From assembly GCA_947460575.1 (NCBI GenBank), contig CANHIJ010000033.1, forward strand, positions 1 to 35,851: a stretch of 35,851 bases of DNA. The letters run 5' to 3'. The stretch is from Verrucomicrobiales bacterium (lineage in GTDB: Bacteria > Verrucomicrobiota > Verrucomicrobiia > Verrucomicrobiales > V1-33). The first letter of the stretch is position 1. Each line of letters starts with the position of its first letter. The notes below the pieces were generated by a model. That model had not been told where the DNA came from and did no database searches. It was given only the letters and a program-made list of their open reading frames with translations. Both the position numbers and the translations under genes were made by a program. This document shows, in pieces, positions 1 through 8,482 of the stretch.

Positions 1-689
1 ACCACCGGCATGTTCGGCGCTTGGAATTCCGTGCGGAGATCCTTCACCAGGTTGACGAGATTTTGCGCATATTCGGGTATCGCCGGTGCAGTGCACATGT
101 CATTCCAGCCCTGTTGCCAATAAAAACCCGCCATTTCGTATTTCTGGTCCCCAAGCTCAGCCAAGGCGGCGCGGATTTCTTCCACCATTTTGGTGTAATA
201 GGGACCGACCTGGCCAGCAGAACTGGGCGGTCGGAAATCCTGATACAGGCTCTTTCCGCCCCAGGCCGTCTTGATCAACAGCACCGGCTCTTGGTAGAAG
301 TCACCCAGCACAAAACCGAAACCCAGCTCGGGTCCTATGTGCCTTCTCGATCCGTCGGCGGCATAACCGGTGTAGCCCACCGTGAGGCCACCCTTCAAAA
401 CCTGGTCGCCCACCTTGAAGGAAATGCGCACATCCTCCCGGACGACCCATTCCCCTTTGTCATTTTTGAGCTGCTTCATCTTGTCGGCGCTCTTCGAGTG
501 CTTCATCGACCAGACCAGATTCCCCTTGCCGCCGTTGTAGTCCCTCTCGCCGTCATGATCCACCGAGCCCTGCCCCTCCATGTTGGACTGGCCCGCGAGG
601 ATGAAGACTTTGAGCTTTCCCGACTGCGCCCTGGCGTCGAACGGCAAGAGCGAAAAAGTGGCAAGGACGAGGATGAGGCATTTCTTCAT
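1..689 (-). CDS. Sialate O-acetylesterase-like SGNH esterase (3' end cut by window edge)
   Basis: Reading the minus strand from the ATG at 689 gives 229 residues that run off the left edge without a stop. The first 21 residues (MKKCLILVLA...ARA) form a signal peptide, so the enzyme is exported. Residues 29-41 read FILAGQSNMEGQG, the SGNH block I with the nucleophile serine at 35. Near residue 190, YWQQGWND resembles the block III region of carbohydrate esterase family 6 / sialate O-acetylesterase (SASA) proteins. The catalytic Asp/His block would lie beyond the window. Family members remove acetyl groups from xylan, sialic acid or other sugars; the substrate cannot be told here. No Shine-Dalgarno precedes the start. 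It is divergent from the GntR/LacI-type regulator at 910, which may control it (inference). Confidence 0.85.
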   Translation of the reverse strand, partial: MKKCLILVLATFSLLPFDARAQSGKLKVFILAGQSNMEGQGSVDHDGERDYNGGKGNLVWSMKHSKSADKMKQLKNDKGEWVVREDVRISFKVGDQVLKGGLTVGYTGYAADGSRRHIGPELGFGFVLGDFYQEPVLLIKTAWGGKSLYQDFRPPSSAGQVGPYYTKMVEEIRAALAELGDQKYEMAGFYWQQGWNDMCTAPAIPEYAQNLVNLVKDLRTEFQAPNMPV

Positions 690-736
690 AGATGGTTCGG
701 GGGGGGCTTTGGCACATCAACGCTGACCCCGGCAGA

Positions 737-766
737 AAATGGTAGAAAAAATATTTAAAAAAATTC
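737..766. promoter_or_regulatory. AT-rich promoter-like tract in divergent intergenic region
   Basis: A run of A/T (about 30 bases including aaaaaatatttaaaaaaa) stands out in GC-rich surroundings, 50-75 bases upstream of the esterase start on the minus strand. It is the most promoter-like stretch between the two divergent genes, but no clean -35/-10 pair can be assigned. Confidence 0.3.
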
Positions 767-788
767 ATCTGAATGACCTAAAATGGGA

Positions 789-806
789 CAGGTTGACCGG
801 AACCTG
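789..806. promoter_or_regulatory. Candidate operator, inverted repeat CAGGTT-N6-AACCTG
   Basis: Perfect 6-base arms CAGGTT and AACCTG flank GACCGG (789-794, 795-800, 801-806). It lies between the divergent esterase and GntR/LacI-type regulator genes, next to the AT-rich tract. Its size suits a dimeric winged-helix regulator. Binding by the adjacent regulator is inference. Confidence 0.4.
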
Positions 807-909
807 CGGATACCTGGCAACGCCATCGACCCCCCGCGCGCGCGAACCCGGCCCCCGCACCCCTAAGATTCAAATCGACAGTTTCCGCTCCTTGGGCTAA
901 TCCCGAGCC

Positions 910-1998
910 ATGGCGCTGTTGAGATTTCTGAGTAAAATCGAGCAAGTGGCGGCTTATGTGCGCGATGAATTGGCCCGCGGCAAATGGCACTATGAGATTC
1001 CGGGCCGGGAAGACCTTGCCATCGAATGCGGCGTGAACGCCAAAACTGTGGAAAGCGCCTTGCGCTTGCTCGAGCGAGAAGGACTGCTCCTTGCCCAAGG
1101 TGCCGGGCGCAGGAGGCGCATCGCAGCCCAGGCCCAGGCCAAAGGCGCGCTGAAAATTACCTTCATGGTCTATGAGCAGCTAGGTCCCGTGCAGATCAGC
1201 TACAACGATCCCGCGCAGATCAGTTATAACGATTTTAGCCATCAACTGACCCGTGCCGGCCATTCCTCCACGATCGCCGGGAAGTCGCTGACGGATCTGG
1301 GCATGGATTTGCGCCGCGTGGCAAAGTATGTGAAAGGCATCAAGAATGATGCCTGGGTGATTATAGGTGGCCCGCGGGAAGTGCTTGAGTGGTTTTCCCG
1401 GCAAGCGGTTCCGGCGTGTGCCGTATTCGGACGCAGTAGCCAGCTCCCGATTTCTTCGGTGAGGATCGACAAGAAGGCCGCGATGCAGCGCGCCGTGGAG
1501 AGGTTGGTCCAACTGGGACACCGCCGGATCGTGTTGCTCGCGAGGACGGATCGGCGCAAGTCGGGCCCAGGACTCCACGAGCGGATGTTTCTCGCAGAAC
1601 TGGAGGCGCATGGCATCCCGACCGGTCCCTACAATCTGCCGGATTGGGACAACGACGTGGAAAGCTACCATGGCTGCCTCGCCGCGCTGTTCGGCAAAAC
1701 CCCGCCCACGGCCCTGTTCATTGATGAACCTCCCCTGTTTTACGCGGCCCTCTTATTTCTTTCCCGGCGAGGGCTCTGTGTGCCGCGCGATGTGTCGATC
1801 GTCTGTCATGACCCGGATCGCTGGTTTACATGGTGCGATCCGGTGGCTTCGCACTTCAACTGGGATGCCCGTCCGGTGTGGACTCATTTAATCCGCTGGG
1901 CTAACCAGATTGCGGCCGGAAAGGACCTGATTAAGCACAGCTTGATCAACGCCGAGTTCATCGAGGGTGGCACGATTGGTCCGGCGCCGGGCCGGTGA
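910..1998 (+). CDS. GntR-type winged-helix regulator with LacI-type sugar-binding sensor domain
   Basis: The 362-residue protein has a GntR-type winged helix at about residues 5-75 (VAAYVRDELARGKWHYEIPG, then ECGVNAKTVESALRLLEREG). A periplasmic-binding-protein-like effector domain of the LacI/GalR kind follows at about 100-355, with RIDKKAAMQRAVERLVQLGH and later PRDVSIVCHD, typical of that fold. This GntR-LacI hybrid (as in AraR-type regulators) is common in Verrucomicrobiota and normally senses a sugar. The start at 910 is the first in-frame ATG before the winged helix; no ribosome-binding site is seen. It is divergent from the esterase at 1-689 and upstream of the secreted repeat protein at 2290, so it plausibly controls one or both. 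An internal duplication (1192-1233) lies at the start of the sensor domain. The sugar is unknown. Confidence 0.85.
   Translation: MALLRFLSKIEQVAAYVRDELARGKWHYEIPGREDLAIECGVNAKTVESALRLLEREGLLLAQGAGRRRRIAAQAQAKGALKITFMVYEQLGPVQISYNDPAQISYNDFSHQLTRAGHSSTIAGKSLTDLGMDLRRVAKYVKGIKNDAWVIIGGPREVLEWFSRQAVPACAVFGRSSQLPISSVRIDKKAAMQRAVERLVQLGHRRIVLLARTDRRKSGPGLHERMFLAELEAHGIPTGPYNLPDWDNDVESYHGCLAALFGKTPPTALFIDEPPLFYAALLFLSRRGLCVPRDVSIVCHDPDRWFTWCDPVASHFNWDARPVWTHLIRWANQIAAGKDLIKHSLINAEFIEGGTIGPAPGR
1192..1233 (+). repeat. In-frame 24-base-period duplication in the regulator
   Basis: Two copies of an 18-base segment coding QISYND start at 1192 and 1216. They differ at two third-codon positions (agc/agt, tac/tat), both synonymous. 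The protein therefore reads QISYNDPAQISYNDF at residues 95-109. Confidence 0.85.
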
Positions 1999-2289
1999 GT
2001 GCCTAGAGAAAGTCGGGGCGGCCCCCGCGCTGGTGAACCTGCAGGATTTCAAGTCGCGTTCCGGATCGGGATCATGGCCGCTACTTGCTTTCGCAGCGAT
2101 GGCCTCCGCCCCCGAACCGAGCTTCTCTCCTGCCCCAATTTAGGACAACCGTTTTGGAAAAAACCTGGCCCTGGGATCAACCATTTTCTTCCTTCTCTCT
2201 GTAATGGAATGCAGCATGCCCAGGTCGTGCTCAGGCAAACGGCCTCGGTCCGACCGACTCCAATCCTTCAGCAACCCCGCAAGCCATTC

Positions 2290-4677
2290 ATGAAACCACT
2301 AACCGTGATGAAACTGACAGAACTTGCGCCATCCCGGCCGCGCAAGCCGCGGCGCCACCTGTGCACCGCCCTCGCCCTGCCGCTGGCCGCCCTCGGCCAC
2401 TGGGTGCCCTGCGCGCAGGCGCAACTCCCCTTCATGGCGCTGACCGGAGATGGCACCACCGGCACTCTCCTGGAGAATGGCGAGGCGGACGGCTACAGAT
2501 TCCAGACCGGAGGCTCGGCCCTGACCGTGAACTGGCTAGGGCTCTATGACGCTGCCAACGACGATGAGACCGGGTCCGCGGGTGATGGTCTCCTAGCTTC
2601 GCACCGGGTAAGCATCTGGCTCGAGAGTGATGGAACCCTGGTGGCAGAGACGACGGTCCTCACCACCGACGCTTTGGCAGGAAACTTCCGCGGCCACAAT
2701 ATCACCCCGGTAATTCTGGCCGCGAACACGGGATACGTCATCGCTGCCGACTACGGTGAGACCGGGGACCGGCAGCGGGAGGGCGCAGATACGGCCGAAT
2801 GGGAAGTCTTTAACGAGATATCCCATCTCGAAGGGCGTTACGGTGCCCCGGGAGCCGGGATGCCGACGAGCAAATGGGGCCTCTTGGTTGGCCCCAATTT
2901 CGGGGGTGACGGTCCCCCTCCAACCGCGTTCCGGTGGCAGGGCGCGGACCGCGCCAACTGGACTGATGCGGCCAATTGGAACAACACGGTGCCCGGTGCC
3001 GCGGATATCGCCATCCTCGCGGACCGCGGTACCGCAGGCCAGACGCTTATCCTGGACTCCGACGCTGCGGTCGCCGGTCTGACTTTCAACAACCTGGTGG
3101 CCCAGCAGGTCATCGCTTCCCCGGCTGGCAAGACTCTCACATTAGCTAGCGGCGCCAGCTTGACGTCGGAAGTCGCAGAGGGGACGCACTCCATCAGCGC
3201 CGCTGTCGATATCACCTCGGGCACGAAGCTCGGTCCCGGCAGGGTTACCCTTTCCGGCACCGTGGCCGCCCATCATGCAGGGGGTGGCAACATCGCGATG
3301 ATAGTCAGCGACGGGGTCCTGACCATTTCCGGCACCACCACGGTTGACCCGAGCAAGCGTTTCCGCGTCGATGGCAGTGGCACCCTGGAAGTGACCGGCG
3401 CGTTAAACACCGCCGGACAGGTGATGCCCGTGGGTTCCGGCAGCTCGCCCGATACCGCCACGGTGCTCTTGAAAGGCTCCGGCCAGTGGAACCAAACCCA
3501 CACCGGCGGCGGCGACTTTGCGATCGGCATCTCTGGTGCTAACAATGGCCGATTGATCATCCAGGACACTGCCCAGCTGAACTCGACGTTCCTGAGCGTG
3601 GCCTTGTTTGGCCCCGGCACCGGCACGGTCCTGCAGAATGGCGGAACGGTCACTCTGGTCACCACGCCTGCTAACTATACAACGGTGGGGCGTCCAGCGC
3701 TTATGCTTGGCTATTTTGGCACTGCCGACTACCACCTCAACGGCGGCACTTTGCACTGCGGCACGATTGGCGGTGGGGGGATCAACTTCGGTCTCGGCGG
3801 CAATGGCATGTTCTATTTCAACGGTGGCACCCTCGTGCCAAACAGCGACGACCTTATTATTGTTGACCCTATCGGTGATCTCTCCGCCGCTGTAGGACAA
3901 ACCAGTTTCATACAGGGGTTGAACCAAGTGCTAGTGCAGTCTGGGGCGGTCATTGATAGTGCGGGCCACCTCATTTCAATTGATCAGATCCTTGAGCACG
4001 ACTTTGACGGCCCGGCCCTCGATGGCGGTCTGACCAAGCAAGGTCTGGGAACTCTGAAACTGCTTCAGGATTCGTCCTACACCGGCCCGACCAAGGTGCA
4101 GGCTGGCACGCTGGCTTGCGCGACCGCCGCTTCCCTGGCATCGACCACCCTCGAAATCGCCGCCGCCGCCAAGGTCGACCTCGCCTACACCGGGAACCGA
4201 AACATCCCGAGGCTCACAATTGGCGATAATGTAAAACGGCCGGGCGTCTACGGCTCCTCCTCCTCACCAGCACCGCTGGCAAATCAGGACGACGTCCACT
4301 TCGCCGGAACTGGCACCGTGACGGTGGGTGGTTCTTCCGGTTTCACCAGTTGGGCCGATGCCAACAACGCGACTGGGCAAACCCCGCAGCAGGACCACGA
4401 CAACGACGGCAGGGAAAACGGCATCGAATACTTCATGGGCCAAACCGGTTCGTCTTTCACTACCATACCCGGCCTCGACGCGACCAATACGGTCACTTGG
4501 ACGATGGATCCGGCTTACCAAGGCACCTATGAGGTCCAAACCTCGCCCGACCTCGTCACCTGGACGAACGTCGATCCCAAGCCCGTGCCCTCGGGCGGCC
4601 ATCTCAGTTACCGTTTGTCACCTGGTGCGCCAGCGGGCAAGCGCTTCCTCCGGTTGCTCGTGACGCCGACACCCTGA
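2290..4677 (+). CDS. Secreted autotransporter-associated beta-strand repeat (PATR) protein
   Basis: From the ATG at 2290 the product has 795 residues; the reading frame is open back to 1999, but a signal peptide (basic RKPRRH, hydrophobic core, cut after CAQA) begins only here. ATG 2308 is an alternative start. An N-terminal domain (about 45-220, containing NWLGLYDAAND) precedes glycine/threonine-rich beta-helix sequence. The segment LTKQGLGTLKLLQDSSYTG followed by VQAGTLACA is a classic autotransporter-associated beta-strand repeat. Near the C-terminus DHDNDGRENGIEYFMG resembles the calcium-loop/dockerin-like module seen on many Verrucomicrobial secreted proteins. No PEP-CTERM or beta-barrel translocator follows; the protein ends LLVTPTP. 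It is probably an extracellular or surface protein, perhaps for polysaccharide contact. The 291 bases upstream hold no gene and no convincing promoter. Confidence 0.75.
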   Translation: MKPLTVMKLTELAPSRPRKPRRHLCTALALPLAALGHWVPCAQAQLPFMALTGDGTTGTLLENGEADGYRFQTGGSALTVNWLGLYDAANDDETGSAGDGLLASHRVSIWLESDGTLVAETTVLTTDALAGNFRGHNITPVILAANTGYVIAADYGETGDRQREGADTAEWEVFNEISHLEGRYGAPGAGMPTSKWGLLVGPNFGGDGPPPTAFRWQGADRANWTDAANWNNTVPGAADIAILADRGTAGQTLILDSDAAVAGLTFNNLVAQQVIASPAGKTLTLASGASLTSEVAEGTHSISAAVDITSGTKLGPGRVTLSGTVAAHHAGGGNIAMIVSDGVLTISGTTTVDPSKRFRVDGSGTLEVTGALNTAGQVMPVGSGSSPDTATVLLKGSGQWNQTHTGGGDFAIGISGANNGRLIIQDTAQLNSTFLSVALFGPGTGTVLQNGGTVTLVTTPANYTTVGRPALMLGYFGTADYHLNGGTLHCGTIGGGGINFGLGGNGMFYFNGGTLVPNSDDLIIVDPIGDLSAAVGQTSFIQGLNQVLVQSGAVIDSAGHLISIDQILEHDFDGPALDGGLTKQGLGTLKLLQDSSYTGPTKVQAGTLACATAASLASTTLEIAAAAKVDLAYTGNRNIPRLTIGDNVKRPGVYGSSSSPAPLANQDDVHFAGTGTVTVGGSSGFTSWADANNATGQTPQQDHDNDGRENGIEYFMGQTGSSFTTIPGLDATNTVTWTMDPAYQGTYEVQTSPDLVTWTNVDPKPVPSGGHLSYRLSPGAPAGKRFLRLLVTPTP

Positions 4678-4875
4678 GCAGGGCCGACCCCTCCATAGCT
4701 AAACCGCAAGGTCGGAAGCCTAGCACTCCCGGCCTTTGGCGCACCGTGGCGGCGCCAGGCTGGTCCGCCCCCCCTTTTCGCTCTCTTGATTCGCCGGGCC
4801 CGCCCCCGGGGCCGACCCATGCACTCGCCAGCGCTTGGCGTTGCGCCGCTCCGTTGCTGGCGTGATAACTACAGA

Positions 4876-7248
4876 ATGAAGCCTGAGCCCACCCCGGAAC
4901 ATTCGCCCCTGCTGCCGGTCTCGGCGGACCGCATGCCAGGAGTCATTCAGGCCGAAGTGGACCCGCTGGCTCACGCCGTGCTCATCGACTTCGACCCCAA
5001 AGTACTCACCGAAGAGGGCGTCCGCAAAATCGCGGCCCAACTTGCCCCCGTGGGCCACCAGGCCTATTGCAAAACCATCTTGCACTTGGGCGGCCGGGCC
5101 TCCGGCGCCGCGGAGCAAAAACTCGAGCGCAAGGCCCAAAAAATTGCGGGCATCCGCCGCGCCCGGGCCACCTTTCTCGGCGGGGTCATGACCGTGACTT
5201 TCGACGACGCCCGCCTCACCGAAGCCGAGGTCATCCGCCAAGTCCGCGCCACGGGCGCCCCCGTGCAGCCCTACGCTCCCGACGCCGCGGTGCGCCCGTC
5301 CTCAGCCCTCGGTTGGATCAAATACGCCATCTCCGGCGAGCGCCGCGAGGCCCTCTTCATGGTCCTCACGTTCGTCTTCATGATGGCCGCCTGGCTCAGC
5401 GACCGCGCCGGAAGCCCCCTCCACGCCGCCCTCTACGCCGCCGCCTACCTCACCGGCGGCTACTTCGGCGCCCGCGCCGGCCTCCAGTCGCTCCGCCAGT
5501 GGACCATCGACGTCGACCTCCTCATGATCCTAGCCGCCTTGGGCGCCGCGGTGGTCAATGCCCCCTTCGAGGGCGCCATGCTCCTCTTCCTCTTCTCCCT
5601 CTCTAACGTGCTGCAGGCTTTTGCCATCGACCGCACCCGCAAGGCGATCAAGTCGCTCATGAAGCTGCGCCCTGACAAGGCCCTGGCCCGCCGCGATGGC
5701 GGCACCGCCCTCGTCGCTGTCGCCGACCTCGTGATCGGCGACATCCTCGTGGTGCGCCCCGGCGAAAGCATCGCCCTCGACAGCGTCATCGTCGAGGGCC
5801 ACAGCGCGATCGACCAAGCCTCCCTCACCGGAGAGTCTATCCCCGTCGCCAAAGCCGTGGGCGACCCCGTCTTCGCGGGCACCATCAATCAAACCGGCGG
5901 CCTCGAAATCCGCGTCACTCGCCTCGCCAAGGATTCTACCATCGAAAAGTTAGTGCGCCTGGTTGAAGAAGCCCAGAGCGAGAAGGCGGAAACCCAGCGC
6001 TTCCTCGACCGCGCTGAACAATTCTACGCCATCGGCGTCATCCTCTTCACGATCGGGCTGATTCTGGTGCCCACCCTCTTTTACCACGAGGCCTTCCAAA
6101 GCGCCTTTTACCGCGCCATGACCGTCATGGTGGTGGCCTCGCCCTGCGCCCTCATCATCAGCACCCCCGCCTCCATCCTCTCCGCCATCGGCGGCGCCGC
6201 CCGCCGCGGCGTCCTCTTCAAGGGCGGCGTCCACCTGGAGCGCGCCGCCACCATCAAGGTCGTCACCTTCGACAAAACCGGAACCCTAACGGAAGGAAAA
6301 CCTCGCGTCACCGACGTCGTAGTGGGCGGCGCGGTCTTCCCTTTCGCCGCCGCTCCCAGCCCCGCGGCCCTGGATTTGCTCGGCCTGGTGGGCCCCGTGG
6401 AGCTGAAATCCGAGCACCCCCTCGCCCAAGCCATCGTCAGCGAGTGCCGCCAGCGCGGCCTGACCCTAACGGAGTGCACCGCCTTCCAGTCCATCTCCGG
6501 CCAGGGTGCCAGCGGCCTCGTCGCGGGCCGCCGCATCGCGGTGGGCAACGCCCGCTACTTCGCCTCCCAGCAAGTCGCCTTCCCCGAGGCCTTCAGCGCC
6601 CAAGTGGCCGCCCTTCAAGACGAGGGCAAAACCTGCGTCGTGGTGGGCGAACTCGACGAACTCGCCGGCACCGCGACCCTGCTCGGCGCGGTGGCCATCG
6701 CCGATACCCTCCGCCCGGAAGCCGCCGCCGTGATTCAGCAACTCAAGGCCGACGGCATCGCCCGGGTCGTCATGCTGACTGGCGATAACGCTCGGGTCGC
6801 CCAGGCGATCGCCCGCCAGGCGGGCGTCGATGAATACTACGCCGACCTCCTGCCGGAAGACAAGGTGCGGGTCATCAAGGAACTCAAAAGCCTGGGGCCC
6901 GTGGCCATGGTGGGCGACGGAGTCAACGACGCCCCGGCCCTCGCCACCGCCACCATCGGCATCGCCATGGGAGCCGCCGGGACGGATGTCGCCATGGAGA
7001 CCGCGGACGTGGTCCTGATGAGCGACAATTTGCACAATATCGTGTTCGCCCTAGCGCTCAGTCGGCGCGCCCGCCGCGTCATCTATCAAAATTTAGGATT
7101 CGCCCTAGCGGTGATCCTATTGCTGGTCATTTCCGCCCTGGGCTTCCACTTACCCCTGCCCATCGGGGTCGTCGCCCACGAGGGCAGCACCGTCTTGGTC
7201 TGCCTCAACGGCCTGCGCATGCTGGCCTTCCGCCCCGGGAAACGCTGA
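4876..7248 (+). CDS. P1B-4-type heavy-metal-translocating P-type ATPase
   Basis: 790 residues from ATG 4876; the frame opens at 4786 but those codons look non-coding. Diagnostic motifs are TGES (318), the membrane motif SPC (422-424), the phosphorylated aspartate in DKTGTLTEG (D466), an HP dipeptide in the nucleotide domain, GDGVNDAPAL in the hinge, and HEGST in the last membrane segment. SPC plus HEG(G/S)T is the signature of subgroup P1B-4 (CoaT/CtpD-like; Co, Fe, Zn or Ni export), not the CPC of copper or zinc/cadmium pumps. The N-terminal about 130 residues look like two HMA-type folds lacking the CxxC metal site. It acts in the inner membrane. It is convergent with manA; no metal sensor gene adjoins it. 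Family certain; metal uncertain. Confidence 0.9.
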   Translation: MKPEPTPEHSPLLPVSADRMPGVIQAEVDPLAHAVLIDFDPKVLTEEGVRKIAAQLAPVGHQAYCKTILHLGGRASGAAEQKLERKAQKIAGIRRARATFLGGVMTVTFDDARLTEAEVIRQVRATGAPVQPYAPDAAVRPSSALGWIKYAISGERREALFMVLTFVFMMAAWLSDRAGSPLHAALYAAAYLTGGYFGARAGLQSLRQWTIDVDLLMILAALGAAVVNAPFEGAMLLFLFSLSNVLQAFAIDRTRKAIKSLMKLRPDKALARRDGGTALVAVADLVIGDILVVRPGESIALDSVIVEGHSAIDQASLTGESIPVAKAVGDPVFAGTINQTGGLEIRVTRLAKDSTIEKLVRLVEEAQSEKAETQRFLDRAEQFYAIGVILFTIGLILVPTLFYHEAFQSAFYRAMTVMVVASPCALIISTPASILSAIGGAARRGVLFKGGVHLERAATIKVVTFDKTGTLTEGKPRVTDVVVGGAVFPFAAAPSPAALDLLGLVGPVELKSEHPLAQAIVSECRQRGLTLTECTAFQSISGQGASGLVAGRRIAVGNARYFASQQVAFPEAFSAQVAALQDEGKTCVVVGELDELAGTATLLGAVAIADTLRPEAAAVIQQLKADGIARVVMLTGDNARVAQAIARQAGVDEYYADLLPEDKVRVIKELKSLGPVAMVGDGVNDAPALATATIGIAMGAAGTDVAMETADVVLMSDNLHNIVFALALSRRARRVIYQNLGFALAVILLLVISALGFHLPLPIGVVAHEGSTVLVCLNGLRMLAFRPGKR

Positions 7249-7289
7249 AACTTCCCGGCCCGCAGGTCGCGCTTTCCCCTCTAGGCTTT

Positions 7290-8270
7290 TCACGTCCCCC
7301 CCGCCCCACCAAAGCCCACTTCGAGCCACTGCGCCCCCTCCGCCCCGGCGGTGGCCTCGCGCTCCGCCCCCACCGCGCCCGACGGCAACAGCGCCCAATC
7401 CCCCGGCCCCAGCCGCACGTCCCCAAACGCCGCGGTCCCCGCCACCATCCCCACCATGAGAAACTGCCCGGCCCGCCCGCAGCCCCTCAGCGCTCCCGGC
7501 GCCGCCTCCCGGCGATGCACCGCAAAATAGGCGCACTCCACCAACAAGCCGTCAACCGCCGCTACCCCGCAACTCGGCGCACTGTCCGCAAAATCAATGC
7601 AGCGCAGGCTCTCCGCCACATGCATGGCCCGCGGCTGGCCGTCCAGCCCCAGCCGATTCCAATCAAATACCCGATAGGTGGTGTCGCTATTTTGCTGGAT
7701 CTCAAAAATAAGCAGGCCCGCCCCGATCGCGTGCAGCCGCCCGCTCGGAATAAAAATAAAGTCGCCTTCGGCCACCGGAAGTTGCGGCACCAGGCCCGCC
7801 GCGCTGCCGTCCGCCAGCGCCGCCGCAAAAAGCTCCCGCGTCGTGCCCGGCTGCACCCCAGCGTACACGCAGGCCCCCGGCGCCGCCCCCGCGATGACCC
7901 ACATCTCGGTTTTGGGCTCGCCCTGCAAAGCCGCCGCCTCCCCGGCCGGCGGATGCACCTGCAGCGAAAGCACGTCCCGTGCATCCAATAGCTTAATCAG
8001 CAGGGGAAAGCGCTCCCCTTGCGGCGCCTCCGCCCCAAAAATGTCCTCCCGGTGCTCCCGCCACAGCTGGTTCAAAGTCAAACCCGCGTAGCGCCCCCCC
8101 ACCACCACGCTCTGCTCGTCCGCCCGATCCACCACCTCCCAGCTCTCCCCATACGGCCGCCCGTCCTCGGGCAGGGGCCGACCATACCGGCTTTGCAGCA
8201 TCCGGCCGCCCCATACTCGCTCCTGGTACAGCGGCTGCAGTTGAATCACGACGCAATCAGGTTTCTCCAT
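7290..8270 (-). CDS. manA: Mannose-6-phosphate isomerase, class I
   Basis: 326 residues, the usual length for short bacterial ManA. It interconverts fructose-6-phosphate and mannose-6-phosphate, feeding GDP-mannose and polysaccharide synthesis or mannose use in the cytoplasm. The zinc ligands of the cupin fold are visible: Q104 and H106 in SLQVHPP, E122 in KTEMWV, H180 in SGRLHAIG. YRVFDWNRLG (199-208) is also typical of the family. The start at 8270 is directly followed by family-like sequence. It is divergent from ftsK across about 210 bases and convergent with the ATPase with a 41-base gap that shows no clear terminator. The C-terminal 80 residues are glycine/alanine-rich and weakly conserved. 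Confidence 0.92.
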   Translation of the reverse strand: MEKPDCVVIQLQPLYQERVWGGRMLQSRYGRPLPEDGRPYGESWEVVDRADEQSVVVGGRYAGLTLNQLWREHREDIFGAEAPQGERFPLLIKLLDARDVLSLQVHPPAGEAAALQGEPKTEMWVIAGAAPGACVYAGVQPGTTRELFAAALADGSAAGLVPQLPVAEGDFIFIPSGRLHAIGAGLLIFEIQQNSDTTYRVFDWNRLGLDGQPRAMHVAESLRCIDFADSAPSCGVAAVDGLLVECAYFAVHRREAAPGALRGCGRAGQFLMVGMVAGTAAFGDVRLGPGDWALLPSGAVGAEREATAGAEGAQWLEVGFGGAGGT

Positions 8271-8362
8271 CTTTGCCCCTAGGCAATCCCTGCCCCGCTG
8301 TCAATCCCCGGCCTTCCTGGACCCTCCAAAAAGCCCCCGCCCCCCCACCCCCAACCGAAGTC

Positions 8363-8383
8363 CTTAATGTTTATAAAATTTCC
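8363..8383. promoter_or_regulatory. Promoter-like AT-rich stretch between manA and ftsK
   Basis: The only AT-rich stretch in the 212-base divergent gap (cttaatgtttataaaatttcc) contains TATAAA. It could supply a -10 element for ftsK or manA; no good -35 is visible in either direction. Confidence 0.3.
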
Positions 8384-8482
8384 ACGTTGCCGATCTTTTC
8401 GCCGAGCGTAGACTGGCCGGTGGCCCGCGGGATCTGCGCCGCGGGCCCGCCCTTTACCGAGACCGAGTTTCCTCATTTTACC

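Noticed and set aside
21..758. 245-codon plus-strand frame
   Set aside because: Antisense to the esterase, whose signal peptide and SGNH block are clear.
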